Position numbers and translations under genes: made by a program
In this document: one piece after another, positions 53,095-62,716 of the stretch
How the letters are laid out: each line of letters starts with the position of its first letter
Position numbering within the stretch: position 1 is the first letter of the stretch
Notes under the pieces: model-generated
Databases searched by the model: none
Told to the model about the DNA's origin: nothing
What the model saw: the letters and a program-made list of their open reading frames with translations, nothing else
NCBI GenBank assembly: GCA_903899985.1
Contig: CAIULL010000164.1
Coordinates: forward strand, 1-64,000
Length of the DNA: 64,000 nucleotides
DNA from: an uncultured Schlesneria sp.
GTDB taxonomy: Bacteria; Planctomycetota; Planctomycetia; Planctomycetales; Planctomycetaceae
Reading direction: 5' to 3'

Positions 53095-53976
53095 ATGTTG
53101 AAAACGACAGTCATTTGTTTTCTGGCAAGCTATGGACTGGCGTTCGCATGCGAACTGAGCCAGTTAAAGCGTCGGCACGCACTGGCCCGAATTGTTTCGT
53201 TACTTCTCGCCGTCGCCGGCCTCGTCGCTCACACGTTCTATCTCCTGCGACGGTCGAATCAGTCAGATCTTCCTCCCCTGCTGAGCTCCGCTCATGACTG
53301 GCTGCTGGTCGTCGCCTGGCTCGCCGTACTCGTCTATTTATTTGTCACCATGGCGGACGGCGAACTGGCAACAGGCCTGGTGATGTGGCCAGTGATTCTG
53401 ACGCTGGTCATCACCTCCCGTTTTGTCACCGACTCACCAAGCCATCGGCTTGATTATCACCGTGGCTGGAAGATGCTGCACGCTTCGATGCTCGGACTGG
53501 GAACGACATTTGTCTTACTTGGATTTGTTTCAAGCCTTCTCTATTTGTGGCAGCATCGACGTCTTAAAAAGAGATCGATGAAGACGGGCGCCGTGAAATT
53601 GCCGAACCTTGAACTGATCGAACGTTTGAATCGATGGGCCATTTTGACTGCGGTCCCCTTCCAGGCGTTTGGAATTGCGACGGGATTTGGTCTGTCAATT
53701 TTCGCCAAAGGGGGCGAATTGCCCATGACCTGGACTGATCCAGTCGTCATCGGCGGAGCGATCACGGGCCTGTTGATGGGAGTTCTGTTTGTTTGGCTGC
53801 TTACACAAAAACGATCTCCTGGACGGCAGGTGGCCCTTCTGACGGCATGGGCCTGCGGCTTTCTGCTTGTGACAATGATTGGGTTACAGATGCTGACCGC
53901 TGCTGTTGGCATGCGGTCCATCCACGGTTCAGCACCTGTCGCAGCTGAAACAGCTGCAGAAGGACGGGCACCGTGA
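53095..53976 (+). CDS. hemX: HemX/CcsA-like membrane protein
   Basis: 293 residues from the ATG at 53095; in-frame ATG at 53041 adds 18. Eight hydrophobic helices, with RGWKMLHASMLGLGTTFVLL GFVSSLLYLW, typical of the cytochrome c assembly protein domain (CcsA/HemX). The gene overlaps hemA by 4 bases (53973-53976), as in many bacteria, where HemX influences HemA abundance or haem handling. Start uncertain. Confidence 0.85.
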   Translation: MLKTTVICFLASYGLAFACELSQLKRRHALARIVSLLLAVAGLVAHTFYLLRRSNQSDLPPLLSSAHDWLLVVAWLAVLVYLFVTMADGELATGLVMWPVILTLVITSRFVTDSPSHRLDYHRGWKMLHASMLGLGTTFVLLGFVSSLLYLWQHRRLKKRSMKTGAVKLPNLELIERLNRWAILTAVPFQAFGIATGFGLSIFAKGGELPMTWTDPVVIGGAITGLLMGVLFVWLLTQKRSPGRQVALLTAWACGFLLVTMIGLQMLTAAVGMRSIHGSAPVAAETAAEGRAP

Positions 53977-55244
53977 ACTTGCTCGCTCTTTACTGCACCC
54001 ATCAAACGACCCCTCTGGCCATTCGTGAGCGGTTGGCGTTTGCCACACCCGAACGACTGGCGGCCGCATACACACGGCTGAAAGAACGTTTCCCGGAAAC
54101 CGAATCGGTCGTCCTTTCGACGTGCAACCGAGTCGAATTGTACGTCGCTCGACCCTCCGACGCCGAACCGCTGACGCCACCCCTTCTCGCGCAGTTCCTT
54201 TCGGAGTTTCACGATGTTCCGCTGGACGAGTTTGTCGGGGAGCTGCGAGCCGCAACCGGGTCAGAAGCGGTCAGACACCTGTTCGAAGTGATCTCGTCGC
54301 TCGATAGCATGGTCCTGGGTGAACCTCAAATCGTGAATCAGGTCCGTGAAGCCTACCGCGTCGCGGAAGCTCAAGGTTCGTGTGGGTCCGTCGCTCATGC
54401 TTTGTTCCAGGGTGCCATCCGAACATCCGGTCGAGTCCGTTCGGAAACGCGACTGGCGGAAGGAAAGGTTTCGATCGCCAGCGTTGCCGTTGGCGACTTC
54501 GCAAAAAGTATTTTCGATCATTTCGCTGACAAACTCGTTCTGGTCATCGGTGCCGGAGAAATGGCGGAAGAAACCCTGCGGTATCTGAAAGACGAAGGGG
54601 TTCGCGACATCGTCGTCATCAATCGAAGCCCGGAACGTGCAGAACGAGTCGCTGCTGAATGGGGTGGACGAACTGCTCCCTGGTCCGATCTCAACAAGTG
54701 GCTCGGCCAGGCCGATGTCATCGTCAGTACGACCGGTGCAGACAAGCCGATCGTCGATGCAAAACTCTTCAAACAAGTCCGCTCCGCCAACCCCGGCCGC
54801 ACCGCATTCATCCTCGACCTGGGCGCGCCCCGCGATTTCGACACGAATGTCGGCGACCTGGATAACGTCTTCCTGTACGACATCGACAGCCTCAGAAACA
54901 CCTGTGAAGAAAACCGAAAAGCTCGTGTCCGCGAGATCGATAAGGCACGAGAAGTCATCGACGAAGAAACCGCCAAGTTCATGGCGGAGTACTACCATCG
55001 GGCAAGCGGCGAAGTCGTCTCCCGACTGATGCAGGACTGGCATGGAGTCAGTCGAGAAGAACTCGATCGCCTGTTCAATAAACTCCCCCATCTGAACGAA
55101 AAAGACCGCGAACAGATCGAACGAACCGTCGAACGAATCGTCAACAAGCTGCTGCATCCCCCGCTGGAAGCTCTGAAGGACGAAGCTCGTGAAGGAACCC
55201 CGCATGGGTTAATCAACGCGTTGAAGAAGCTGTTCGGTTTATAA
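53973..55244 (+). CDS. hemA: Glutamyl-tRNA reductase
   Basis: 423 residues; GTG start overlapping hemX. Active-site Cys51 in LSTCNRVE, SLDSMVLGEPQIVNQVREAY, GAIRTSGRVRSETRL, NADPH-binding VIGAGEMAEETL, STTGA and the C-terminal dimerisation helices. First step of tetrapyrrole synthesis by the C5 pathway. Long antisense frames in the same region are shadows. Confidence 0.96.
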   Translation: MNLLALYCTHQTTPLAIRERLAFATPERLAAAYTRLKERFPETESVVLSTCNRVELYVARPSDAEPLTPPLLAQFLSEFHDVPLDEFVGELRAATGSEAVRHLFEVISSLDSMVLGEPQIVNQVREAYRVAEAQGSCGSVAHALFQGAIRTSGRVRSETRLAEGKVSIASVAVGDFAKSIFDHFADKLVLVIGAGEMAEETLRYLKDEGVRDIVVINRSPERAERVAAEWGGRTAPWSDLNKWLGQADVIVSTTGADKPIVDAKLFKQVRSANPGRTAFILDLGAPRDFDTNVGDLDNVFLYDIDSLRNTCEENRKARVREIDKAREVIDEETAKFMAEYYHRASGEVVSRLMQDWHGVSREELDRLFNKLPHLNEKDREQIERTVERIVNKLLHPPLEALKDEAREGTPHGLINALKKLFGL

Positions 55245-55281
55245 GATCGAAATCTTTCATCGACAAAAAACCAAGACTGAC

Positions 55282-55356
55282 TCACGCGAAGGCGCGAAGC
55301 CTCGAAGGGAAGAATTCAATTGCGTTGTCTTCTTCGCGACTCCGCGCCTTCGCGTG
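55282..55356. repeat. ~75-bp palindromic element, family D
   Basis: TCACGCGAAGGCGCG at one end and CGCGCCTTCGCGTGA at the other, with a second CGAAG/CTTCG pair inside. Between convergent hemA and DUF1501 genes. No second copy was found in this window. Confidence 0.8.
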
Positions 55357-55392
55357 AAACATCTTTTCTTAGAATCTCGCCCAAATTCTCTC

Positions 55393-56880
55393 TTACGTCA
55401 AAATGTCGTGCAAAACATGCCCGTGAACGTCGGTCAGCCGACGTTCAATCCCGTTGTGATAAACCGACAGCCGTTCATGGTCCAGACCCAGCAGATGCAG
55501 GATCGTGGCGTGCAGGTCGTAGATCGTCGTCGGTTGAGTCACCGCAGTGTGACCAAAATCATCGGTCGCACCGTAACTGAAGGCGCGCTTCACTCCCGCC
55601 CCGGCCAGCCAGCAGGTGAACCCTTTCGGGTTATGATCGCGGCCACTGGCCCCTTTCTGAAACGTCGGCATCCGGCCGAATTCGGTCACCCACACGACGA
55701 GAGTATCCTCAAGCAATCCCGTGCGCTTCAGATCCTTCAGCAGCGCGGCCGCAGGCTGATCGAGAATCGGTGCATGAACTTCATACTGTGATTTCAATGT
55801 CTTGTGCCCGTCCCAGTTCCCGACCCCTTCCCCCATCGCATAAGAACCGTTGAACAGCTGCACAAACCGAACCCCTCGTTCAAGCAGCCGCCGTGCGAGC
55901 AGGCAATTACGCCCGAAACCCGCCTTCAGCGGGCTGGCGTCCAGCATGCCGTATAACGACTGGGTCTCTTGACTCTCCTGCGCTAATTCCGAAACCTCAG
56001 CCGCTCGAAGCTGCAGTCGACCAGCCAGTTCATAACTGGCAATTCGAGCCGCCAGGTTTGAATCTCCCTGATGCCGCTCCAGATGACGAGCGTTCATCCG
56101 CTTGAGAAAACTCAGCGTGGCCGCCTCCGTCGCTTCCGAAATCTCCGGTGGACGAGAAAGATTGGCGATCGGCTTGTCCGCGTTAAACGCAGTCCCCTGA
56201 AACACCGCCGGAAGGAACGCACTGTTCCAGTTGTTCGAAGCTGCTTGAGGAACTCCGCGAGGATCGGGAATCGCCACGAAGCTGGGAAGATCAGCTGACT
56301 CACTTCCCAGAGCGTAACTGACCCAGGCACCGATACTCGGGAAACCGTCCAGGGTATACCCGGTACTCATCTGATTTTCGGCAGGACCATGAGTATTACT
56401 CTTGGCCGTCATCGAATGAATAAAGCACATCTCGTCGGCCATTTCGGCCAGATTCGGCAAAAGATCAGAAATCATCTTGCCCGACTCGCCGCGCGGTTTG
56501 AACGGCCATTGCGGCGCGACAAGACTCCCCTGCTCTCCCTGAAACGTGACAAGCTTATCGGCCCCCGGCAACGGCTGACCATCACGCTTAATCAGCTCCG
56601 GCTTGTAATCAAAACTGTCGACATGACTGAGTGCTCCCGAACAGAAAATCATCAGGACGCGAGAGGCACGAGGAGTAAAATGAGCCAATCGCTGAGCCAG
56701 CGGAGCCTCAGGCCGGATCAAAGGACGAATCGGTCCGTTCGATTCATCGCTCGCCTGAATCCGTCCCTCGCCAGCCAGCAACGAAGCAAGCGCCAGAGAA
56801 CCCAGTCCAGACGCCGCATCAAACAGGAACTCGCGACGCCCCAGCGGATGTACTCGTTGTCTGGAAAAATCAGATCTCAT
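55393..56880 (-). CDS. DUF1501 protein
   Basis: 495 residues from the ATG at 56880; the frame is open to 57000. Tat-like leader [65 protein letters not shown] and [13 protein letters not shown] are as in the protein at 41778, its closest relative here. No DUF1553 partner adjoins it. Confidence 0.9.
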   Translation of the reverse strand: MRSDFSRQRVHPLGRREFLFDAASGLGSLALASLLAGEGRIQASDESNGPIRPLIRPEAPLAQRLAHFTPRASRVLMIFCSGALSHVDSFDYKPELIKRDGQPLPGADKLVTFQGEQGSLVAPQWPFKPRGESGKMISDLLPNLAEMADEMCFIHSMTAKSNTHGPAENQMSTGYTLDGFPSIGAWVSYALGSESADLPSFVAIPDPRGVPQAASNNWNSAFLPAVFQGTAFNADKPIANLSRPPEISEATEAATLSFLKRMNARHLERHQGDSNLAARIASYELAGRLQLRAAEVSELAQESQETQSLYGMLDASPLKAGFGRNCLLARRLLERGVRFVQLFNGSYAMGEGVGNWDGHKTLKSQYEVHAPILDQPAAALLKDLKRTGLLEDTLVVWVTEFGRMPTFQKGASGRDHNPKGFTCWLAGAGVKRAFSYGATDDFGHTAVTQPTTIYDLHATILHLLGLDHERLSVYHNGIERRLTDVHGHVLHDILT

Positions 56881-57457
56881 CGGAAGTGAACCCTGCAACA
56901 AATCGAAAGCCCAATTCGTCACCCGGAGCGGCGACTTCCAGCCGCTGATGGGTGCGATGATCCGCAAAAGCCAATCTCTGTCCGCCCGGCGATCAATCAT
57001 TCAATGTAACGTAACGGGAAATTGAGATCTCGCTGAAGTCCGAAAAAAGTTGGCCATTTTCGCCACGATTAACCAACGTCAGTCTTTATCGTAATATTTG
57101 TCCATTGGACGTTGGCCAACCTGTCCAACGACATTCATTTCTTACCGTCGTTCCCGACGCGGCCTGATACATGAGATTAATGTGACTCGTGGTAAAAAAC
57201 TCTTTTGCCCTGCTTTGTTCTTTGCATCAATCCGCATGCATCAGGTTGATCAGTGGCAAAATATCTGCGCTTTCGCATTGCCATCGGCTTGAGTAAACCC
57301 ATCTCGCCGCATTTCTCAAATAGATTCGACTTACCTGGAGTCGAATCGGTATTGGCCGGACCGTCTGTCTTGATAGACTCATACTGTGAGTCACGCCGAC
57401 AAACTGAATAGAAGCATGTCCACGAAGCACATCGTCAAATCCAAAAGGAGCGAAGAC
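56881..57457. other. Gene-free stretch with GTTGGCCAA motifs
   Basis: About 570 bp between divergent genes. Around 57046-57125 there is AAAGTTGGCCATTTTCG and TTGGACGTTGGCCAACCTGT, related in wording to the palindrome of the left-edge satellite. No gene recognised. Confidence 0.5.
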
Positions 57458-57691
57458 ATGAAATGGCAAGATCGAATTAGCATTAAACCGGACGTCTGCC
57501 ACGGAAAAGCCTGCATCAAAAATACGCGGGTTATGGTCAGCGTGATCCTTGCAAACTTAAGCGAAGGCGAGACCTACGAATCGATCATGTCGAATTACCA
57601 CGTGGAGCGGGAAGATATTGAAGCGGCAATCGCGTTCGCGGCGGAGATGGCGGAGGACCGTTTTTTGCCGTTGGGTGAGGAGGCGGCATGA
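57458..57691 (+). CDS. DUF433 antitoxin
   Basis: 77 residues; AAGGAG before the ATG at 57458. SIKPDVCHGKACIKNTRVMV SVILANLSEGETYESIMSNY is the DUF433 helix-turn-helix antitoxin pattern. ATGA overlap with the toxin gene. Likely autoregulates the pair. Confidence 0.9.
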   Translation: MKWQDRISIKPDVCHGKACIKNTRVMVSVILANLSEGETYESIMSNYHVEREDIEAAIAFAAEMAEDRFLPLGEEAA

Positions 57692-58092
57692 TCTCGTTCA
57701 AACTCGACGAGAATCTGCCACCCGTCATCGGCGATTTCCTTCGGGCTTCGGGCCATGATATCATGACCGGTTATGAGCAAGGTCTTCGAAGCTGTTCGGA
57801 CCCCGTTGTCCTGCAGGCTTGTCAAGCTGAAGGCCGGGCACTGATGTCACTCGACCTCGACTTCTCAAATATCCTGCAGTTTCCACCAGAAAACTATTCC
57901 GGATTAATTGTGCTGCGGCTTCATCAATCCGGGCCACGCTCAATCTTGTCGTTACTTCGTAGATTACTTCCGCATTTTAGCGTCGTGCCTGTCGCGGGGC
58001 GTCTGTGGATCGTTGATGAACATGGCATTCGCATACACCGTGTAGGCGATATTGACCTCGGTCCCGATGCCAACGAAGTGCCTTTATCGTGA
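57688..58092 (+). CDS. DUF5615 PIN-like toxin
   Basis: 134 residues. MISFKLDENLPP with Asp7/Glu8 and SLDLDFSN with Asp56/Asp58 are the acidic metal-binding residues of PIN-like ribonucleases in the DUF5615 family (Mut7-C/VapC relatives). Expected to cleave RNA and be neutralised by the preceding DUF433 protein. Complete-looking. Ends 6 bp from the convergent sufS end. Confidence 0.88.
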   Translation: MISFKLDENLPPVIGDFLRASGHDIMTGYEQGLRSCSDPVVLQACQAEGRALMSLDLDFSNILQFPPENYSGLIVLRLHQSGPRSILSLLRRLLPHFSVVPVAGRLWIVDEHGIRIHRVGDIDLGPDANEVPLS

Positions 58093-58098
58093 CACTTT

Positions 58099-59451
58099 TC
58101 AACTCGTTCCTCGCGTTGGCGGCGCGACATCCGGTTGTTCCGTTTTTCCAGCCCGCGCCTTTCGTGCATCGGATCGACGACGCTTCGCTTCAGCCCCGAA
58201 AACGTTTTTTGAATCCATGATTGCCTCTGCCAAACAGTCGACCTCGCCTTTGGTATTATAAAACGCGAGGCTCGCGCGGGTTGAAGATGTCAAACCCAAC
58301 AAACGATGGAGGGGCATTGTGCAATGGTGGCCAACACGAACCGCTACTCCTTTTCGTTCGTAAAACGCCGAAAGGTCATGCGAATGCACATCATCGGGAT
58401 TAATTTCATCGACGACAAAGCTTAGGATCGCCCCCTTGTACTCAACCTTCGGCCCAAGGACTCGCACGCTGGGAATTTCACCAATTTTTTTATGGGCATA
58501 GGCTGACAATTCGTGTTCGTAAGCACTGATTCGATCAACACCTAACATCCCCACATAGTCAATCGCGGTCCCAAGTGCGACGGCCTCGACAAACGGAATG
58601 GTCCCGGCTTCAAACTTCGCAGGTGCCGGTTTCCACGTTGACGTTTGCTCAAATACCTCGTTAACCATGTTGCCCCCGGTCAAAAGTGGGTCCATAGATT
58701 CGAGCAATTCTTTTCGGGCCCAAAGAACCCCGATTCCTGTTGGACCGTAAAGCTTGTGCCCCGAGAAGGCTAAGAAGTCGATATTCAATGCCCGCACGTT
58801 CGTCGAACCGTGTGGGACACTTTGGGCTCCGTCCACGCAGATCAAGGCTCCGACATCGTGCGCACGTTGAGCCAGTTCCGAAATTGGGTTGATGGTCCCG
58901 AGAACATTCGACATGGCGGTGACGGCAACCATCTTCGTACGCGCCGTCAGCAATTGATCGAGGTGGCTGAGATCAAGCCGACCGTCGTCTGTCAGCGGAA
59001 TGTACTTGAGAACCGCTCCCGTTGCCTTCGCGGCTAACTGCCAGGGGACGAGATTTGCGTGATGCTCCATCGGGTTGACGAGAACTTCGTCGCCTGGCTT
59101 CAGAAATTTTCTTGCCCAGCCATGTGCAACCGTGTTGAGCGACATCGTGGTTCCCGAGGTGAAGACGATTTCGTCGACTTCCTTCGCCCCGATAAATCGC
59201 TGGACGGTCGCGCGTGCGTTTTCCAACTCCGTCGTCATCCGATCAGTGAACTCGTGAAATCCACGATGCACGTTAGCATTATATTGTTCGTAACATTCGA
59301 CAACTTTGTCGATCACGACACGTGGTTTTTGCGAGCTCGCTGCAGTATCCAAATACGCAAGGGGCGCGCCGTTTGATAGTCGTCGTGCGAGGATCGGAAA
59401 GTCACGTCGAACGGATTCGACATCGAACGGCAGTTCGCCAGAAGTGGTCAT
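58099..59451 (-). CDS. sufS: Cysteine desulfurase, SufS type
   Basis: 450 residues, ~40 longer than usual because of a basic, Pro-rich C-terminal tail (~420-450). PLP Lys233 in SGHKLYGP, His130/His131 in MEHHANLVPW, and catalytic Cys377 in VRVGHHCTMP, with RASLAFYNT. Supplies sulfur for iron-sulfur clusters; no other suf genes lie next to it. Confidence 0.94.
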   Translation of the reverse strand: MTTSGELPFDVESVRRDFPILARRLSNGAPLAYLDTAASSQKPRVVIDKVVECYEQYNANVHRGFHEFTDRMTTELENARATVQRFIGAKEVDEIVFTSGTTMSLNTVAHGWARKFLKPGDEVLVNPMEHHANLVPWQLAAKATGAVLKYIPLTDDGRLDLSHLDQLLTARTKMVAVTAMSNVLGTINPISELAQRAHDVGALICVDGAQSVPHGSTNVRALNIDFLAFSGHKLYGPTGIGVLWARKELLESMDPLLTGGNMVNEVFEQTSTWKPAPAKFEAGTIPFVEAVALGTAIDYVGMLGVDRISAYEHELSAYAHKKIGEIPSVRVLGPKVEYKGAILSFVVDEINPDDVHSHDLSAFYERKGVAVRVGHHCTMPLHRLLGLTSSTRASLAFYNTKGEVDCLAEAIMDSKNVFGAEAKRRRSDARKARAGKTEQPDVAPPTRGTS

Positions 59452-59491
59452 AAGTCAATCTGTTTCTTAGCGTCAAATTCTTGGCCGTGAA

Positions 59492-60292
59492 CTAAAGACC
59501 CAGTGCATCATTCATCGTGTAAAGTCCCGCCGATTGCGTGACCAGGAACTTGGCTGCGGTGAGTGCCCCCAACGCGTAACTGTCACGTGACTGGCCACGC
59601 ACCGCCACTTCGAGAGTTTCACCCAACATGCCGAACACGATGGTATGCTCGCCCACGTTGTCACCGACGCGTAATGCATGGTAACCGATTTCCTGTCGCG
59701 GCCGCTGGCCGGTTCGGCCCTCGCGACCGTGAACGTGATTCGTCTGTCCCATTTCCCGGGCAACAATTTCACCGAACTTGAGCGCCGTTCCGCTCGGTGC
59801 ATCCTCTTTATAGCGATGATGTCGCTCGATGATCTCCACATCGACGCCACTGGAATGGTCTTTCAGTGCCCGGCCGGCGTCCGCGACGAGTTTCATTGCG
59901 ATGTTGACGGCCAGACTCATGCTCGGCGCCATCAGGATCGGGGTCGTCTGAGCGGCAGAGGCCACCGCAGCCTTCTGATGTTCGGTCAGACCTGTCGTTG
60001 CGATGACCAGCGGAATTTGCCTTGACTCACACAGCGAGAGGATGTGCATCGCCCCTTCCGGGGTCGAGAAATCGATAATGACATCCACGGGATGCTCGAT
60101 CGCCGATGTCACGGGGACATGCAGCTTGCCGACACCCGCCAGTTCGCCGGCGTCCTGACCAAGTCGAGGCGAGGCTGCTGATTCGTAGGCGGCAGTGACT
60201 TTCAGCGCATTATCCTGAGTCGCCAGAGCAACCACGCGCTGGCCCATTCGCCCTGCAGCACCGTTCACACCCAGCTTTAACGCGTTCGACAT
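59492..60292 (-). CDS. dapB: 4-hydroxy-tetrahydrodipicolinate reductase
   Basis: 266 residues. NAD(P)H motif GVNGAAGRMGQRV at 8-20, IDFSTPEG, ATTGLTEHQ, APSMSLAVN, and His158-His159-x-x-Lys162 (ERHHRYKEDAPSGTA). Lysine and peptidoglycan precursor synthesis, cytoplasm. Confidence 0.96.
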   Translation of the reverse strand: MSNALKLGVNGAAGRMGQRVVALATQDNALKVTAAYESAASPRLGQDAGELAGVGKLHVPVTSAIEHPVDVIIDFSTPEGAMHILSLCESRQIPLVIATTGLTEHQKAAVASAAQTTPILMAPSMSLAVNIAMKLVADAGRALKDHSSGVDVEIIERHHRYKEDAPSGTALKFGEIVAREMGQTNHVHGREGRTGQRPRQEIGYHALRVGDNVGEHTIVFGMLGETLEVAVRGQSRDSYALGALTAAKFLVTQSAGLYTMNDALGL

Positions 60293-60372
60293 TCCACAAA
60301 CCCTTGCTCAACGAATATCTGATTTGATTGTCTCGTTAAGGCATTGTAGGAAAATCGGCGCGTTTCGAAGAG

Positions 60373-60467
60373 GGGGTCGGGTGTTCAAATTTTAAAATTG
60401 GTGATTGTCCGATCCTCATTTTGAAAATCGGTCGATTCGCAGATTTTGAATTTTGAACGCCCGACCT
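60373..60467. repeat. ~95-bp palindromic element, family A copy 3
   Basis: GGGGGTCGGGTGTTCAAATT ... TTTTGAATTTTGAACGCCCG ACC, related to 7388-7484. A second copy of the family lies 180 bp further on. Confidence 0.85.
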
Positions 60468-60644
60468 CGCCAGAGGGTACCTCGATCGCGAAAACTGCCG
60501 CCAGAGGCACACCGTCACGACCCTTAATGCTTAGGGCTTTTGCACCTCAAATGAAGAAGGCTTCGATCCCTTTTTACGTTTTACTCCGAAGTCGAGCGAC
60601 GACAAATCGCGACCTGATCAGGAAAATCGTGAGGTTTTGAAGAG

Positions 60645-60740
60645 GGGTTCGGGTGTTCAAATTTCAAAATTGGCCAAATTAGCGATTCTCAAAATTGCGT
60701 CCAGACGACGGCGAATTTTGAAATTTGAACGCCCGACCCC
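60645..60740. repeat. ~96-bp palindromic element, family A copy 4
   Basis: GGGGTTCGGGTGTTCAAATT TCAAAATTGGCC ... GCGAATTTTGAAATTTGAAC GCCCGACCCC. The region 60468-60644 between copies 3 and 4 holds no gene. All of 60293-60748 is gene-free apart from these repeats. Confidence 0.9.
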
Positions 60741-60748
60741 AGAGCCGC

Positions 60749-61024
60749 CTAGATCAACGGTTCAACGTCATCCGCCTTAAGACTGGCCATTAAGTGGTAG
60801 AGCTGTTGGGACTCACATTTTTCGAGGTAGACTTTGGGCATGGCGGCCAATGTCGGACCGTCCCACTCGACAATAACATTCTGTGCCGGGGCTTTGCCCG
60901 AGGTCTCAACGACTGAGCCGGTCCATCCTGCCATGGAAATTTCGGGAAACTCGGGCGAATTGACGCCTGGCTTGACACGGATGCGAGAACCTTCAAGCCC
61001 TCCCGTGGCTTTCTTTTTTGCCAT
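60749..61024 (-). CDS. Small SH3-like conserved protein
   Basis: 91 residues from the ATG at 61024, with GAGG upstream. MAKKKATGGLEGSRIRVKPGVNS begins a probable SH3-like/KOW-type barrel: GWTGSVVETSGKAPAQNVIV EWDGPTLAAMPKVYLEKCE. No catalytic residue apparent. Function unknown, possibly nucleic acid or protein binding. Confidence 0.6.
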   Translation of the reverse strand: MAKKKATGGLEGSRIRVKPGVNSPEFPEISMAGWTGSVVETSGKAPAQNVIVEWDGPTLAAMPKVYLEKCESQQLYHLMASLKADDVEPLI

Positions 61025-61435
61025 TAAGTACCTCGTCAATCTGAGCGATCGAATGCTGGCTCGCAGAGTCACTTGGGCGAACCATTTCAGGTGGACAATA
61101 TCGGACGCACCTGATGAAAATCAAGTAGCGGCAACCGCTTCCGCTCATCTTCGCCATTTACACAGGCTGTGCCACGAATCTTGCCGTGCCAACGAACAGT
61201 CGTCGATACCTTCCGACAACTCACCTTCGACGATGACAGGAGTCTCATTTTCAAGGGTTTTCTGCCTGAAATTTGCAATGCTCCCGGCCACAGAATGACA
61301 AGATCGTCACCTGCGAAAGTCTTCCCATTCGTGGGAATGGCGTCGAAAGAAGGGCGGCTCGCTTGAATCGTTAATACCCATCTGGCATAGTTGCCCCGCC
61401 TCGGGCCAATCTGGCACTTGTGGGCTTGTATTCGA
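61025..61435. other. Gene-free stretch before nuoH
   Basis: About 410 bp. A minus-strand open frame (61087-61572) overlaps the start of nuoH and has no family resemblance, so it is treated as spurious. Promoter of the nuo genes expected here; nothing seen that decides it. Confidence 0.4.
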
Positions 61436-62716
61436 ATGGACACACCCATGCACGGCTTGTTTGCCGCTCTCACATTAGAAGACTTTATTGCCAGGACAAT
61501 CTCGTCGCTGACGAAGATCCCTGCCGACTCGGATACGTTGCTGCTAATCGCCTTTTTAGCCGCAGCGTTCACTCACGCAGGACTGTTACTTGGCCTGTTC
61601 GGTGGCTTGCCAGTCTTCTATATCTGGCTTGAACGTAAGGTTGCAGGTCGAATTCAGGACCGCCTCGGCCCGACACGTGTCGGTGGCAGCTTCGGCTGGC
61701 TGCAGACCATCGCCGACGGGATCAAGCTGATCCAGAAAGAGGACCTTGTTCCCAAGGACGCCGACGCTCTGGTTTTCCGCATGGCCCCATATCTGGCAAC
61801 GATTGCCTCGTTTGCGGCCTTCATGGTGCTGCCGATTTCTGATGGCTGGATTGCTGTCACGGCCGAATGTGGAGCCTTCCTGATTCTGGCGCTGATGTCA
61901 CTGGAAGTGCTGGGGATCATTCTCGCGGGCTATTCCAGCGGTTCGAAATGGGCCTTGTTCGGTGCGATGCGAGAAGCCGCCCAGATGGTCAGCTACGAAA
62001 TCCCGATGGCCATTTGTGCCTTGATCCCGCTGATGATTGCCGGATCACTGAATTTTCAGGTAATCGGCCGCATGCAGTCAGGTGGCTTCTGGAACTGGTT
62101 CATCCTGCATGACCCATTCACGTTCCTCGCCTTCTTCTGCTATTTCACCGTCGCCACAGCGAGCGTGAAGCGAGCTCCTTTCGACCTGGCGGAAGCCGAG
62201 AGCGAACTGGTGGCCGGTTTCCATACAGAATACAGCGGTTTTCGCTGGTCGATTTTCTTCCTGGCCGAATACTCCAGCATGTTTGCCGTCAGTGCTGTCG
62301 CCGCGATTCTGTTCCTGGGTGGCTGGCACGATGGACTGGGAATCGACTCGGTGATTGACAGCCTGTTTCGCGGGACGGGAACCGGGATTATCGAAGGTTT
62401 CTCGCTGGGATCATACGTGGCCAATGTATTTGGTGCCGTCGTCCTGATCACCAAAGCGTGTCTGCTGGTTTTTGTGCAAATCTGGGTACGCTGGACGCTG
62501 CCTCGCCTGCGTATCGATCAGGTGATGACCACCTGTTTGAAATATCTGGTCCCCATCAGTTGTTTCCTGTTCCTGGCAGCTGTCCTGTGGCCTTTGACCT
62601 TGGTAACCATGTTCTCACGTCCCGTCATCGCAGGCCCGGCTTTAGGCGAAAGAGCGTTGTCGCAACAAAAGGGGTCATCGATTGATGCGTCAGAACGATT
62701 GGGGGCAGCACGATGA
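61436..62716 (+). CDS. nuoH: NADH dehydrogenase subunit H
   Basis: 427 residues from the ATG at 61436 (another at 61448). WLERKVAGRIQDRLGPTRVGG, ADGIKLIQKEDLVPKDAD, SYEIPMAICALIPLM, KRAPFDLAEAESELVAGFHTEYSG are the quinone-site loops of complex I NuoH. About nine membrane helices; longer than the ~325 of E. coli because of inserted and C-terminal sequence. nuoJ follows with a 4-bp overlap. Confidence 0.95.
   Translation: MDTPMHGLFAALTLEDFIARTISSLTKIPADSDTLLLIAFLAAAFTHAGLLLGLFGGLPVFYIWLERKVAGRIQDRLGPTRVGGSFGWLQTIADGIKLIQKEDLVPKDADALVFRMAPYLATIASFAAFMVLPISDGWIAVTAECGAFLILALMSLEVLGIILAGYSSGSKWALFGAMREAAQMVSYEIPMAICALIPLMIAGSLNFQVIGRMQSGGFWNWFILHDPFTFLAFFCYFTVATASVKRAPFDLAEAESELVAGFHTEYSGFRWSIFFLAEYSSMFAVSAVAAILFLGGWHDGLGIDSVIDSLFRGTGTGIIEGFSLGSYVANVFGAVVLITKACLLVFVQIWVRWTLPRLRIDQVMTTCLKYLVPISCFLFLAAVLWPLTLVTMFSRPVIAGPALGERALSQQKGSSIDASERLGAAR

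Noticed and set aside
54261-55205. 314-codon frame antisense to hemA
   Set aside because: Strong coding evidence for hemA on the other strand; antisense open frame expected from codon bias.
61087-61572. 161-codon minus-strand frame over the nuoH start
   Set aside because: No family match and it conflicts with a confident nuoH.
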